A DNA stretch of 64,000 bases from Sporomusa acidovorans (lineage in GTDB: Bacteria; Bacillota; Negativicutes; Sporomusales; Sporomusaceae): assembly GCF_002257695.2 (NCBI RefSeq), contig NZ_CP155571.1; one strand, given 5' to 3'. Position numbers and translations under genes: made by a program. The notes beneath the pieces are model-generated. The model saw only the letters and a program-made list of their open reading frames with translations, searched no databases and was not told where the DNA came from. Numbering within the stretch: position 1 is the stretch's first letter; the number at the start of each line of letters is the position of its first letter. Shown here in pieces: positions 51,262-59,727 of the stretch.

Positions 51262-53139
51262 GTGATGCGTTTGTCGGAAATTGTCCTAATTGCCCCTGAC
51301 CCGGAAATTGTTGAATTAGCTGAAACTCTTGGACTGAACGGCGGCCCGGTATCGTTTATCGCCGCCCGTTTAATGGAAGGCGTAACAGCCGCTAAAGCTG
51401 CCGTTAGCGCCGGCGCCAAAGTATTAATTACCAGAGGCTTAACCTTTCACATGATTATCAATGCCATACCCGACATTGCCGTCGTGGAAATTTCCTACAC
51501 CGGCTATGACATCCTGCGCGCACGCCTGGCAGCCGCCAATCATGGCGGGTATTTGGCGGTCGTGGCCGTCAAGCAGGTAACCGCTGGCATGAAGAGTATT
51601 GAAGATATTTTGCAATTACCGGCGTGCATTAAGGTAAATTTAGAAGATGATGCTGATATTAACGCAGCAATAGGCACCGCTCGTCAGCTCGGGGCAACCA
51701 CGCTGATTGGTACCAGAGCAGTTATTGAAACAGCGGCAACCTATGGCTTAACCGGCACAATTCTCACTTCCGGCCGTGAGGGAGTGGAGCAGGCTATTTT
51801 ACTGGCTATGCAGCAACTTGCCCAAAAACGCTCGCAGGAACAGGCAGACCGCCAGTTGGAAACAATTATAAATTCCATTGATTACGGCGTTTTAGCCATA
51901 GATCATGCCGGCGCCGTAACTGCCATGAATATGGAGGCAGCCCGCTTGTTCAACCTGGCCAAAGACGGGAGCGCCGCTGCCGCCGACTCCATTATAGAGC
52001 GCTTGTGGAACTGCATGGAAAAAAGAGAGCGCCAAATCGGCATTGTCGAACATATTGGCCGCAACTTCGATATTGCCGCCAGCTTTCAGCCCGTTGTCGC
52101 CAGCGGTGAGGTCGTTGGCGCGGTTACCACTTTCCAGCTTATCGACCAATTGCGGGAACTCGAGTGGAAAACCCGTCAGGAGCTGGCATTGCGCGGACGT
52201 ATTGCCAAAGCCTCATTTCTCGATATTGAATCGCAGGCCCCGGCTATGCAGCGAGTGATCGAAGAAGCCAAACGCTTTGCCTGCTATGACAGCACTGTAC
52301 TCATTCTGGGAGAAACCGGCGTCGGCAAAGAATATTTCGCGCAAGCCATTCATCAGGCGAGTTCCCGGAGCAGCGGCCCGTTTGTAGCTGTCAACTGCGC
52401 CGCCATTCCGGCCAATATTCTGGAAAGCGAGCTATTCGGTTATGCCGAAGGGGCATTTACGGGTGCAAAAAAAGGCGGCAAAATCGGCCTGTTTGAACAG
52501 GCCCACGAAGGCACCATTTTCCTGGATGAGATTGGCGAAATGTCCGATGCTCTCCAGGCCAGGCTGCTGCGTGTCCTGCAGGAACATCAGGTGTACCGCG
52601 TTGGTGACGACCGGGTTATTCCGGTCAATATCAGGGTAATTGCCGCCACAAACCGCGACCTCCGGCAGATGATGGCCGAACAATGCTTCCGGGCAGATTG
52701 TTATTATCGACTGGCAGTGCTGACCATAACGCTGTTACCGCTCAGGGACCGCAAAGCGGATATTCCCCTTTTTGTCCGGGCTTTTATCGCGGATTTTAAT
52801 CAACGGTTTCACACCGCTGTCCAATATATCGCACCGGAAGGCATCAGCTTGCTGGCACAATATGATTGGCCCGGCAATATCCGGGAACTGCATAATATCG
52901 TCGAAAGGCTGGTCGTATTAGCGGCCACTCCCGTCATTACCAAAGAAGAGGTAAGCGCTTGCCTTAAGAACCTGCTGCCTCCACTATCACCTGTCCCGCC
53001 TGTCAATCTAAAAAACGCCGAAACCATCGCCATTCAGGAAGCATTGGCCAAAACCGGCGGTAATAAGCAGCAGGCCGCAAAGCTTTTAGGCATTGGTCGT
53101 TCTACTCTCTGGCGCAAATTACGAGATTGCTCTGAGTGA
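51262..53139 (+). CDS. Sigma-54-dependent activator with PrpR-type sensor and PAS domains
   Basis: 625 residues: a PrpR N-terminal sensor-like domain (about 1-185), a PAS-like domain (about 195-300), an AAA+ domain (about 325-545) with Walker A GETGVGKE (350-357), the sigma-54 contact loop GAFTGA (397-402) and an arginine-finger region, and a Fis-type HTH (about 585-622). It should activate sigma-54 RNA polymerase in response to a small molecule. GTG at 51262, ATG one codon on, or TTG at 51271 are all possible starts; AAGGTGAT best fits the TTG. Two -24/-12 promoters lie within 5 kb downstream. Confidence 0.92.
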   Translation: MMRLSEIVLIAPDPEIVELAETLGLNGGPVSFIAARLMEGVTAAKAAVSAGAKVLITRGLTFHMIINAIPDIAVVEISYTGYDILRARLAAANHGGYLAVVAVKQVTAGMKSIEDILQLPACIKVNLEDDADINAAIGTARQLGATTLIGTRAVIETAATYGLTGTILTSGREGVEQAILLAMQQLAQKRSQEQADRQLETIINSIDYGVLAIDHAGAVTAMNMEAARLFNLAKDGSAAAADSIIERLWNCMEKRERQIGIVEHIGRNFDIAASFQPVVASGEVVGAVTTFQLIDQLRELEWKTRQELALRGRIAKASFLDIESQAPAMQRVIEEAKRFACYDSTVLILGETGVGKEYFAQAIHQASSRSSGPFVAVNCAAIPANILESELFGYAEGAFTGAKKGGKIGLFEQAHEGTIFLDEIGEMSDALQARLLRVLQEHQVYRVGDDRVIPVNIRVIAATNRDLRQMMAEQCFRADCYYRLAVLTITLLPLRDRKADIPLFVRAFIADFNQRFHTAVQYIAPEGISLLAQYDWPGNIRELHNIVERLVVLAATPVITKEEVSACLKNLLPPLSPVPPVNLKNAETIAIQEALAKTGGNKQQAAKLLGIGRSTLWRKLRDCSE

Positions 53140-53144
53140 TTTAA

Positions 53145-53187
53145 AAAGAGACAGTAATGTTTTAATATGAAACATCACTGTCTCTTT
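53145..53187 (+). terminator. Terminator of the sigma-54 activator gene
   Basis: 18-nt arms (53145-53162 with 53169-53187, one bulge) with a T-rich right end, starting 6 nt after the stop codon. Confidence 0.85.
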
Positions 53188-53225
53188 GTTTGGCGAAAAA
53201 ACCAGCTTTTGCTATTAATTATTTT

Positions 53226-53241
53226 TGGCATGAAAATTGCA
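53226..53241 (+). promoter_or_regulatory. Sigma-54 (-24/-12) promoter of the small gene at 53365
   Basis: TGGCATG, four bases, TTGCA: the -24 GG (53227-53228) and -12 GC (53239-53240) have the required 10-bp separation and only one base differs from consensus TGGCACG-N4-TTGC. Transcription would start near 53252, giving a leader of about 110 nt. Confidence 0.75.
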
Positions 53242-53364
53242 TATTATTCGAGTAACGGGTATAAAGCAGCCTATACTGCAAAACATAATCTTACAGCAAT
53301 GATTTGCCGCTTGTTTACCTGCTACGAATAGCTCAATCCCCAAAATCAACAAAGAGGTGTCATT

Positions 53365-53607
53365 ATGCAAGAAATAAAACCTAATCCTGCGTCAACAGGC
53401 CAGCCAACGCCGATAATTCCGCAAAAACCACCTGCGGCCAACTTATCCAACGGAATTCATAGTCTCTTTCTTAGCAAAGCCGCCAGCAAGGCGGAAGAAG
53501 CCCAGCAGCTATTGCAGCCGCAGGATTTGACTCCGTCCATTACCGACAATCTTAATACCGGTAAACTGACTAAGCTTTTCAATTACTTTAGGAAAGGTAC
53601 TATCTAA
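53365..53607 (+). CDS. Small unknown protein under a sigma-54 promoter
   Basis: 80 residues, not recognised. The N-terminal 30 residues are Pro/Gln/Asn-rich (two PxxP-like stretches), followed by an Ala/Lys/Glu helix and a C-terminal KLFNYFRKG. No membrane helix or signal peptide. GAGGTG lies 8 bases before the ATG. A -24/-12 promoter upstream and a terminator downstream make it a complete single-gene unit right after the activator gene, so it is probably real despite its size. Confidence 0.65.
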   Translation: MQEIKPNPASTGQPTPIIPQKPPAANLSNGIHSLFLSKAASKAEEAQQLLQPQDLTPSITDNLNTGKLTKLFNYFRKGTI

Positions 53608-53646
53608 GTGCCTGTCTATTCTCGACAACAACCTTATTTTGACCTG

Positions 53647-53679
53647 AGCTGTGTGGATTGTCCGCACAGCTTTCTTTTG
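53647..53679 (+). terminator. Terminator of the small sigma-54 gene
   Basis: AGCTGTG (53647-53653) pairs with CACAGCT (53665-53671), with GGA/TCC pairing inside, followed by TTCTTTT on the plus strand. Confidence 0.65.
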
Positions 53680-53718
53680 GTTGCTCCACAGCTCTCCTAG
53701 CAAGATTTCCCCTATACT

Positions 53719-54393
53719 CTAAGTTTTCCTATGAGCTATAATTTTTCCTATATTCTCATCCAAAAAGTGTTTTACTTCCGCCGCACTTTCAAAGTAATAA
53801 TCTGCTCCAATCTCTCTGGAGAAATTTTCCTGGACCGGTGCTCCCCCAACTGCAATCTTTACTCCTGGCCTAATACCGGCTTCTATTAGTTCATCAATTA
53901 CTTGTTTCATCATCGGCATGGTCGTTGTTAATAGAGCGGCCATCATTAACATATCGGGTTTTTCTTTCTGAACAATATGAACAAATTTTTTTGAAGAAAC
54001 ATCTACGCCTAAGTCAATAATCCTTACACCGGTCGTCATGATCATCATTTTTACAAGATTTTTGCCGATATCGTGTAAATCGCCCGCAACCGTACCAATG
54101 ACAACACTACCTCGCCTCCCCCATTTTTTCTTTGCTTTTATGCGCGGCTCCAGTATTGATAATCCGGCATTCATAGCCCTGGCAGACATCAGTACCTCCG
54201 GTACCATAACACGTTGATTGCGAAATTTATCGGCTACTTTGTTTATTCCAGCCAAAAGCCCTTTTTCTAAAATGACAGTGGCCGGATAACCTTTTGCCAG
54301 TGCCTGCTTGCTAAGTTCTACGACTTTCTCGGCTTCACCCTCAATAACGTTGCAAATTATCTCTTCATAAACCATGAGAACTTCCTCTCCCAT
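53719..54393 (-). CDS. Corrinoid (B12-binding) protein for methyl transfer
   Basis: 224 residues: a helical B12-cap domain (about 8-95, with VPEVLMSARAMNAGL) and a Rossmann B12-binding domain with GDLHDIGKN (Asp105, His107, Gly110; the His replaces the lower cobalt ligand) and VGGAPV. It carries methyl groups between a substrate methyltransferase and an acceptor. The first ATG overlaps the regulator stop (TAATG); an ATG six codons on has AGAGGAAG upstream. It has no methyltransferase gene beside it and is fused in operon to a PocR/AraC regulator. Confidence 0.9.
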   Translation of the reverse strand: MGEEVLMVYEEIICNVIEGEAEKVVELSKQALAKGYPATVILEKGLLAGINKVADKFRNQRVMVPEVLMSARAMNAGLSILEPRIKAKKKWGRRGSVVIGTVAGDLHDIGKNLVKMMIMTTGVRIIDLGVDVSSKKFVHIVQKEKPDMLMMAALLTTTMPMMKQVIDELIEAGIRPGVKIAVGGAPVQENFSREIGADYYFESAAEVKHFLDENIGKIIAHRKT

Positions 54394-55658
54394 TACAACA
54401 AACTATTGCGATAAACCAGCGGAGTCACTCCAATATACTTACGAAAGATTTTCGTGAAATAACTTTGACTTTGAAACCCTATTGCTTTCGATACCTGCTC
54501 AACACTAAGCTCATGTTTTTTTATCAGCTCCACGGCATGTTCTATTCGAACCCGGGTAATATAGTCGTTGACAGTGCAGCGAACTTCCTGTTGAAAGAGG
54601 CGTGATAAATAGGAGGGACTAATAAACAGTCTTCCCGCCACATCTTCTATCTTTATTGACTTAGAGTGATTGCTCATAATAAATTTTTTCGCTTCATTAA
54701 CCAAACTAAGATGTTTTTTATTTGCTAGTGCCAAACTATTGTCCAATAATTCCAAAATTAAGGTATTTATCAAGCAAAACAATTCTTCTACGCGTTTAGG
54801 ATTGTCAATTTGATTATAAAAATTTTTAAGTATAGACATAGCCTGCTCTGCATCAGCCCCGCCTTCGACAGCGGCACGCGAAACCAGCGCGGCCAATTCG
54901 CAAATCCGTATTTTGATTGTTTTTATGTCCCCCACCGTTTTGGTAAACAGACAGGCCAATAAGCTTTGTAAAATCTTTTCAGCCTTTATTTTATCTCCCA
55001 GCCGAATATACCGCAGGAAACTTCTTTCTGTTTTTAAATATGTACTATAATTATATTGTTCCTGAGGTCTTTGCTGTTTTTGTTCCGCTAAATACTTACT
55101 GATTTTCTGCTGCATTCTACGATTATTCACTTGTTCTAAAACGCGAATATCCCTTTTGACCAGATAATTTACAACCACAAATAACATATCAGCGGCGGCC
55201 TGGGAGCGTTTTGGGGAAACAACCTCCAATAACTTTGCCTTTTCCTTGAGTTCATCAAAATTTTTTATGCTGGAATTACGGCTTTTCAGCTCCTGATAAA
55301 AGAAACGATCTGGTCTCCACATTGATACCTGGCCGCAGATAATACTTTTTAGTGATGCCGCTGGCACGCTAATCGGCACAGCCCAAATAACCAACCCGGC
55401 ATGACACCGGAAAAAGTATGGTTCTTCCCACTTGGCAGCCTCCAAACTTGCCTGCCGGTAAGAAGCGCGACACTTTTCTGTTCCATAAGGCTGGCTGCGA
55501 ATGTACTGGCAAAACTCACAGCGTTCGGCTTTTTCAGGGATACAAAAAGTTTCGCCCTTATCATCCACAGCTTCAATATGCAGTCCGGTTGCTTGTGAAA
55601 AACTTCCCAGAATTTCTTCTAAGTATTTGATGTCGAATAGATCGTTTTCCATGTTCAT
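54393..55658 (-). CDS. AraC-family regulator with PocR-type sensor domain
   Basis: 421 residues: a PocR-like sensor domain (about 10-165) with a Cys-rich cluster (CEFCQYIRS, then C in GTEKCRASYRQ and FRCHAG), a helical middle, and a double-HTH AraC domain (about 325-421: IEDVAGRLFISPSYLSRLFQQEV and SVEQVSKAIGFQSQSYFTKIFRKYIG). PocR domains in related regulators bind diols or other small ligands. Start at 55658 with GAGG nine bases upstream; a GTG five codons earlier is poorer. Translationally coupled to the corrinoid protein gene. Confidence 0.9.
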   Translation of the reverse strand: MNMENDLFDIKYLEEILGSFSQATGLHIEAVDDKGETFCIPEKAERCEFCQYIRSQPYGTEKCRASYRQASLEAAKWEEPYFFRCHAGLVIWAVPISVPAASLKSIICGQVSMWRPDRFFYQELKSRNSSIKNFDELKEKAKLLEVVSPKRSQAAADMLFVVVNYLVKRDIRVLEQVNNRRMQQKISKYLAEQKQQRPQEQYNYSTYLKTERSFLRYIRLGDKIKAEKILQSLLACLFTKTVGDIKTIKIRICELAALVSRAAVEGGADAEQAMSILKNFYNQIDNPKRVEELFCLINTLILELLDNSLALANKKHLSLVNEAKKFIMSNHSKSIKIEDVAGRLFISPSYLSRLFQQEVRCTVNDYITRVRIEHAVELIKKHELSVEQVSKAIGFQSQSYFTKIFRKYIGVTPLVYRNSLL

Positions 55659-55954
55659 CAGTTCATACCTCACTTGTTTTAGTTTACTATCAAAAAGTAA
55701 GGTTTTCCTTATATTATTGCTGGTAAAAGGCCTGAATTCCCTGCAGCATCGACGCTATCGTTCCAATAGTTCACGAATCGCCCCTCAATCTCCTGCAAAA
55801 ATCCGTTAATCATACACTGAAAATACAGAAAAAACTGATATTAATAATTAGTGAACCTGTATACACGCCATTTCATTTTCATATCATGAAGAATATGGCC
55901 AATGGTGCCACTATTATGCCCTAAAAGCAAGTTTATTCAACTGTAACTATATAT

Positions 55955-55970
55955 TGCATGAAACGTGCCA
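55955..55970 (-). promoter_or_regulatory. Possible sigma-54 (-24/-12) promoter upstream of the PocR/AraC gene
   Basis: On the minus strand TGGCACG (perfect -24) is followed by four bases and ATGCA, with the -24 GG and -12 GC 10 bp apart. The first -12 base is A rather than T. It is about 285 nt ahead of the regulator start, so the leader would be long. Confidence 0.5.
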
Positions 55971-55990
55971 TTAACCATTCATTTGGTTAA
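55971..55990. promoter_or_regulatory. Palindrome adjoining the possible sigma-54 promoter
   Basis: TTAACCA and TGGTTAA arms, 6 bp apart, directly upstream of the -24 element; a related AAACCATTTGTATGG lies about 20 bp further upstream. Candidate activator site. Confidence 0.4.
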
Positions 55991-56050
55991 ACTATAGAAA
56001 TCCATACAAATGGTTTAGTTCCAGGACACCGTTAGATAATAAAAATGCCA

Positions 56051-56093
56051 AAACAAATCACAATTGACTTAAAAAGTCAATTGTGATTTGTTT
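56051..56093. terminator. Very long perfect terminator stem after the methyltransferase operon
   Basis: 20-bp perfect arms (56051-56070 with 56074-56093) and a 3-nt AAA loop, 22 nt after the HAD phosphatase stop. Both ends are T/A rich, so it can act on either strand. Confidence 0.88.
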
Positions 56094-56115
56094 ATAGAAA
56101 AATTCCTTATTGGGC

Positions 56116-56742
56116 TTACCTTAATAACAAAGCCACTAATTCCTGCGGTGACCAAACAATAAAGTCGGCCCCCCCTGCGGCAAGCTGTTCCCTGCTATGC
56201 CAGCCCCACGTAACACCTACGGCTGTTGTTCCGGCTGCTTTGCCTTCCATCATATCGCCTTTAGTATCCCCTACATAAAATGCAGGCAAGCCGGGAAAAC
56301 GTGCCCGTATCTTTTCAATTTTGCGGATCTTACTCTTTTCTTTTTCCGCACCAATTATTTCTTCGAAACAAGCCACACCATGTTTTCGCATGACACTTTC
56401 AGTAGCAGCGGAAATGTTCGAGGTAATAATAAAGACTTTATTTTTTTTGGAAATTGCCCGCAATGCGTCGGCCATATTGGCAAATAAATGTAAACCCAGA
56501 AGATGTTTGCTTTGCCTGCGCTCATAGTCTTCAAGTATTTTGTCAATTATGGAGAGCGGTACCCCCTGTTGTTGTAAAGCCGCATAAACATTGTTTTCAA
56601 ACAAGGTCAATACATCTTTTTGTGTTTTTATTCCATACAGGCCATTGTCCTGGCAAGCGCCAATATAACTTTCACAAAAAACTTCCAGAGAATCTACAAT
56701 TACACCATCATAATCGAACATAACCAGCTTAGATGGCTTCAT
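56116..56742 (-). CDS. HAD-family phosphatase
   Basis: 208 residues: motif I FDYDGVIVDS (Asp10, Asp12), motif II IITSN, motif III Lys in the EKSKIRKIEKI region and motif IV VGDTKGDMMEGKAAG. A helical cap of the phosphoglycolate-phosphatase kind (about 20-90) is present. It removes phosphate from a small metabolite. Only 2 nt separate it from the methyltransferase gene, so it is a true operon member and likely translated by coupling. Substrate unknown; with the kinase at the operon's other end it suggests a phosphorylated intermediate. Confidence 0.85.
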   Translation of the reverse strand: MKPSKLVMFDYDGVIVDSLEVFCESYIGACQDNGLYGIKTQKDVLTLFENNVYAALQQQGVPLSIIDKILEDYERRQSKHLLGLHLFANMADALRAISKKNKVFIITSNISAATESVMRKHGVACFEEIIGAEKEKSKIRKIEKIRARFPGLPAFYVGDTKGDMMEGKAAGTTAVGVTWGWHSREQLAAGGADFIVWSPQELVALLLR

Positions 56743-56744
56743 GA

Positions 56745-57542
56745 TTAAAACTCAAAAGCCCCTTTTCGGAAAGCCTTGAGGTATTTCACACAGAAATCAT
56801 CGCTGCCCCGTAGTGTTTCTGCAGTGATAAGGCTGGCCATCATGGCTTTATCCAAGGGATTAATAATCAAGCCGTCCAGCCCTTTGGCAATTGCCATAAC
56901 AGCAAACATCTGGTTCATAAATTTGCGGTTTGGCAAACCGAAGGAAATATTTGACAGGCCGCACATGGTATGGATACCTTTAAATGTCTTGGTTATCGCT
57001 TCAACCGTATTGAGAAACTCAATGCCAAAGGAGCTGTTGGTACCAATTGGCTGTACCAGCGGGTCCACATAGATATTAGTCATCGGCACATTATTTTTAA
57101 TTAAAGAATTGACAAGTTTATCCGCAATCCGCATTCTCGCATCCATGGTTTCCGGCATTCCCTCATCGCTCATACAAAGTGCCACTACTTTTAAATCCGT
57201 GCCGGCGATGAGCGGCAACATCGCGTTATAACGTTCCTGCTCCAAAGAAATTGAATTAACCATGGCCGTACCCTCATGGATTTTCAGTGCCTGCTCAATA
57301 CATTTAGGATCCGGACTGTCAATACAACAGGGGGCATCAACAACCTCCTGAACAATTTTTACCAGCCACTGCAGATATTCTGCTTCCTTGCCGACAAAAA
57401 TTCCGGCATTGACATCAATATAATGGGAACCGGCTTCAACCTCATCTTTTGCTATTTTTTGAATATAGCCGGCATCCTGCGCTTCAATCGCCGCTTTGAT
57501 TGCCTTGCGGCTGGCATTGATCAATTCACCCACAACCAGCAT
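56745..57542 (-). CDS. Methyltetrahydrofolate:corrinoid methyltransferase (MtgA-like)
   Basis: 265 residues, a pterin-binding TIM barrel: VVGELINASRK at the N-terminus, HYIDVNAG, CIDSPDPKCIEQAL and MVNSISLEQ. It should move the methyl group from the methylated corrinoid protein to tetrahydrofolate, feeding the Wood-Ljungdahl methyl branch. The ATG has AAGGAGG upstream. It lies 42 nt after the corrinoid protein gene. Confidence 0.92.
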   Translation of the reverse strand: MLVVGELINASRKAIKAAIEAQDAGYIQKIAKDEVEAGSHYIDVNAGIFVGKEAEYLQWLVKIVQEVVDAPCCIDSPDPKCIEQALKIHEGTAMVNSISLEQERYNAMLPLIAGTDLKVVALCMSDEGMPETMDARMRIADKLVNSLIKNNVPMTNIYVDPLVQPIGTNSSFGIEFLNTVEAITKTFKGIHTMCGLSNISFGLPNRKFMNQMFAVMAIAKGLDGLIINPLDKAMMASLITAETLRGSDDFCVKYLKAFRKGAFEF

Positions 57543-57584
57543 CTTTGTGCGCCTCCTTGATACGAAATATGATAAAACTTACGA

Positions 57585-58205
57585 TCAACTATATTTGCGG
57601 GCTGCTTCCACAGCGGCCGGCGCATCTTCACAATAGGCATCAGCACCAATTTTCCGGGCAAACTCAGGTGTTACCGGTGCTCCCCCCACTAGCGTCTTAA
57701 TGTTCAACTCCTTTGCCCGGATGGTTTTGACGACCTCTTCCATACCTGGCATCGTGGTCGTTAACAGGGCTGACATCGCAATAATACCGGCATTTTTCTC
57801 TTGGGCAGTTGCCAGGAATTTCTCCACATCTACATCCATACCTATGTCGAAAACCTCAAACCCGGCACCTTCCAGCATCATAGCAACCAGATTCTTGCCA
57901 ATATCATGCAAATCACCTTTGACCGTACCGATAACAACGGCACCTCTCGTTACCGTGTCCCCCTTAGCAAGGTGCGGCTTTAGCACATCCAGGCCTGCTT
58001 TCATTGCCTGAGCGGCCATCAGCATTTCCGGAACAAAAAGATCGCCGGCGGAAAAACGTTTGCCAACCTCATCCATCGCACCAATAAGACCCTGATTTAA
58101 AATTTGGGATACATCTGTGCCGGCGGCAATTTCTTTTTTTACCCCTTCGACAGCCAGATCTTCATCAAAATCAAGCACCGCGTCAAATATGTTTTGTACA
58201 CTCAT
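57585..58205 (-). CDS. Corrinoid protein (MtgC/MttC-like)
   Basis: 206 residues: helical cap (about 1-85, LFVPEMLMAAQAMKAGLDVL) and a B12-binding domain with D98LH100DIG and VGGAPVTPEF. It accepts the methyl group from the MttB-family protein encoded just upstream. AGGGGG precedes the ATG. It is a paralogue of the corrinoid protein at 53719-54393 and shares its domain layout and motifs. Confidence 0.94.
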   Translation of the reverse strand: MSVQNIFDAVLDFDEDLAVEGVKKEIAAGTDVSQILNQGLIGAMDEVGKRFSAGDLFVPEMLMAAQAMKAGLDVLKPHLAKGDTVTRGAVVIGTVKGDLHDIGKNLVAMMLEGAGFEVFDIGMDVDVEKFLATAQEKNAGIIAMSALLTTTMPGMEEVVKTIRAKELNIKTLVGGAPVTPEFARKIGADAYCEDAPAAVEAARKYS

Positions 58206-58236
58206 TTTATTACCCCCTAATGAATTTTTTTGCTGA

Positions 58237-59679
58237 TTACAAGTACCATTTTGCGTCGCCAGCCACTAAATTAGGAAAATGGCTGCGAATTTTCCGATCA
58301 AGTTCTGCTGAGAATCTGGCGGGATTTTCTTTACTAAGAATTCTGTCAGCTTCACGCATAGCCCGGGTCTGGTAATCTGTTCTGCCTTCGCTTTCCCAGC
58401 GGCCGCGCATATCGCGGTTGGCAATCTTCGGCAATACGGCGGTCTTACGCATATTTTTCACCGTATGCTTTTCGCTCATATAGCTGCCACCAGGCCCAAC
58501 TTTGGCGATTAAGTCAAGGCAAAGATTTTCTTCGCTGAATTCCATGCCCCGCTGTATCTGTTTAAGATTCATAGCAATCTCGCTGTCGGTAACGGCCTTG
58601 CCAAAATCGAAAGCCATCAGGCTCCCCAATAAGCCTCCCATATTAAATAAGCTGCCCCCCGCAAGCAAAGCCGCGGTTGTATTCATACCTGTTTCATACC
58701 CGCTCTGCGCATCATTTACATGGGAATTTGTTAACCCAATATAGCCGCCTGACGGAACATGATAGTAATTTGCCATTTCGGTGTGTGCCATTTGCAGTAT
58801 ACCTGTTTCGATAGCACCGGGAGCATAATTGCCGGTACGCATATCGGCGACGGTAGATAAAACAGCATAGATCATCGGCGCGCCCGGGCGAATACTTTGA
58901 ATTAGAGTGGATAAAGCCAGGAACTCGGCATTCCCCAAAGTTACCGTGCCTGTAAGACTCATCGGCGAGGTTAAGCCGGCATTAGGAACAACCGTGCCAT
59001 AAACAGGCAATCCCTTTTCCACCAGATAAATAACTGCATCGGTGGAGTTTATATCCATCGTCAGCGGAGAAACCATCGGACAATAATGATGATTAATAAA
59101 CGGCCGTTCCAAATAGGCTTCCTCGCTGCCGGCAATAAGCGCCCCTAATTCGAGCACTTGCTCCAAATCCTTGATATTGGGAGTGTTACTGCGTACAGGT
59201 TTTTTACAGTTCTTCAGCGCGGGATAAAACCGTGAAAGGCTAAACTGCCCTGCCGGAGCATCTTCGGCCAGTGTCGAAATGGAAAAAACATCAAAACCCG
59301 GAAGCTCATTAATCAAATAGGCAATGTTGGCAATATCTATGGAAGTGGCCCGCCGCTCCTCACCGGTTTTGGGATCAATGATATTGGGGGCTGAACTGCC
59401 TGTCACCACAACGGGGCCGTCTTGGGGCAGAACTTTATCAAACGCCGGATCTTGTCCCAAAAAGGTATATGTCGGCACAAATGACTGTCTGGCCTTTTCC
59501 ACAACCTGAGCAGGAAATTTGACAATGCCGCTTTCTGTATCTACTTTACAGCCCGCTTGGCCATAAATGGCCCGCGCTTGGGCGTTATGAACCAAAATTC
59601 CGACATTTTCCAATAACTCTAGTGATGCCTCATGAATACGCTTCACCTGATCATCGGTAAAAAATCTGTAAAATTGCAT
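58237..59679 (-). CDS. MttB-family (trimethylamine methyltransferase-like) protein, no pyrrolysine
   Basis: 480 residues of the MttB superfamily: EASLELLENVGILVHN near the N-terminus, VVTGSSAPNI, RPFINHHYCPMVSPLT and GGYIGLTNSHVNDAQSGYETG. There is no in-frame amber codon, placing it in the non-pyrrolysine MtgB-like group, whose known members demethylate quaternary amines such as glycine betaine. The ATG at 59679 has GGAGGG seven bases upstream. Upstream of its cognate-type corrinoid gene. The real substrate cannot be read from sequence; the kinase neighbour hints at an alcohol-bearing quaternary amine. Confidence 0.9.
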   Translation of the reverse strand: MQFYRFFTDDQVKRIHEASLELLENVGILVHNAQARAIYGQAGCKVDTESGIVKFPAQVVEKARQSFVPTYTFLGQDPAFDKVLPQDGPVVVTGSSAPNIIDPKTGEERRATSIDIANIAYLINELPGFDVFSISTLAEDAPAGQFSLSRFYPALKNCKKPVRSNTPNIKDLEQVLELGALIAGSEEAYLERPFINHHYCPMVSPLTMDINSTDAVIYLVEKGLPVYGTVVPNAGLTSPMSLTGTVTLGNAEFLALSTLIQSIRPGAPMIYAVLSTVADMRTGNYAPGAIETGILQMAHTEMANYYHVPSGGYIGLTNSHVNDAQSGYETGMNTTAALLAGGSLFNMGGLLGSLMAFDFGKAVTDSEIAMNLKQIQRGMEFSEENLCLDLIAKVGPGGSYMSEKHTVKNMRKTAVLPKIANRDMRGRWESEGRTDYQTRAMREADRILSKENPARFSAELDRKIRSHFPNLVAGDAKWYL

Positions 59680-59727
59680 TGCATATCCCTCCAATTATTT
59701 TTTGCAGATGATTGTACCTTTTCCCGG

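Larger units (their letters stand above)
55659..56115 (-). other. Leader and upstream region of the PocR/AraC gene
   Basis: About 450 nt without a gene: a possible sigma-54 promoter (55955-55970), a palindrome (55971-55990), and a very strong terminator (56051-56093), each listed separately. The 270 nt between promoter and gene shows no recognised riboswitch. Confidence 0.6.

Noticed and set aside
58237..59679. Pyrrolysine-containing MttB
   Set aside because: The frame is continuous with no amber codon, so this is the non-pyrrolysine type.
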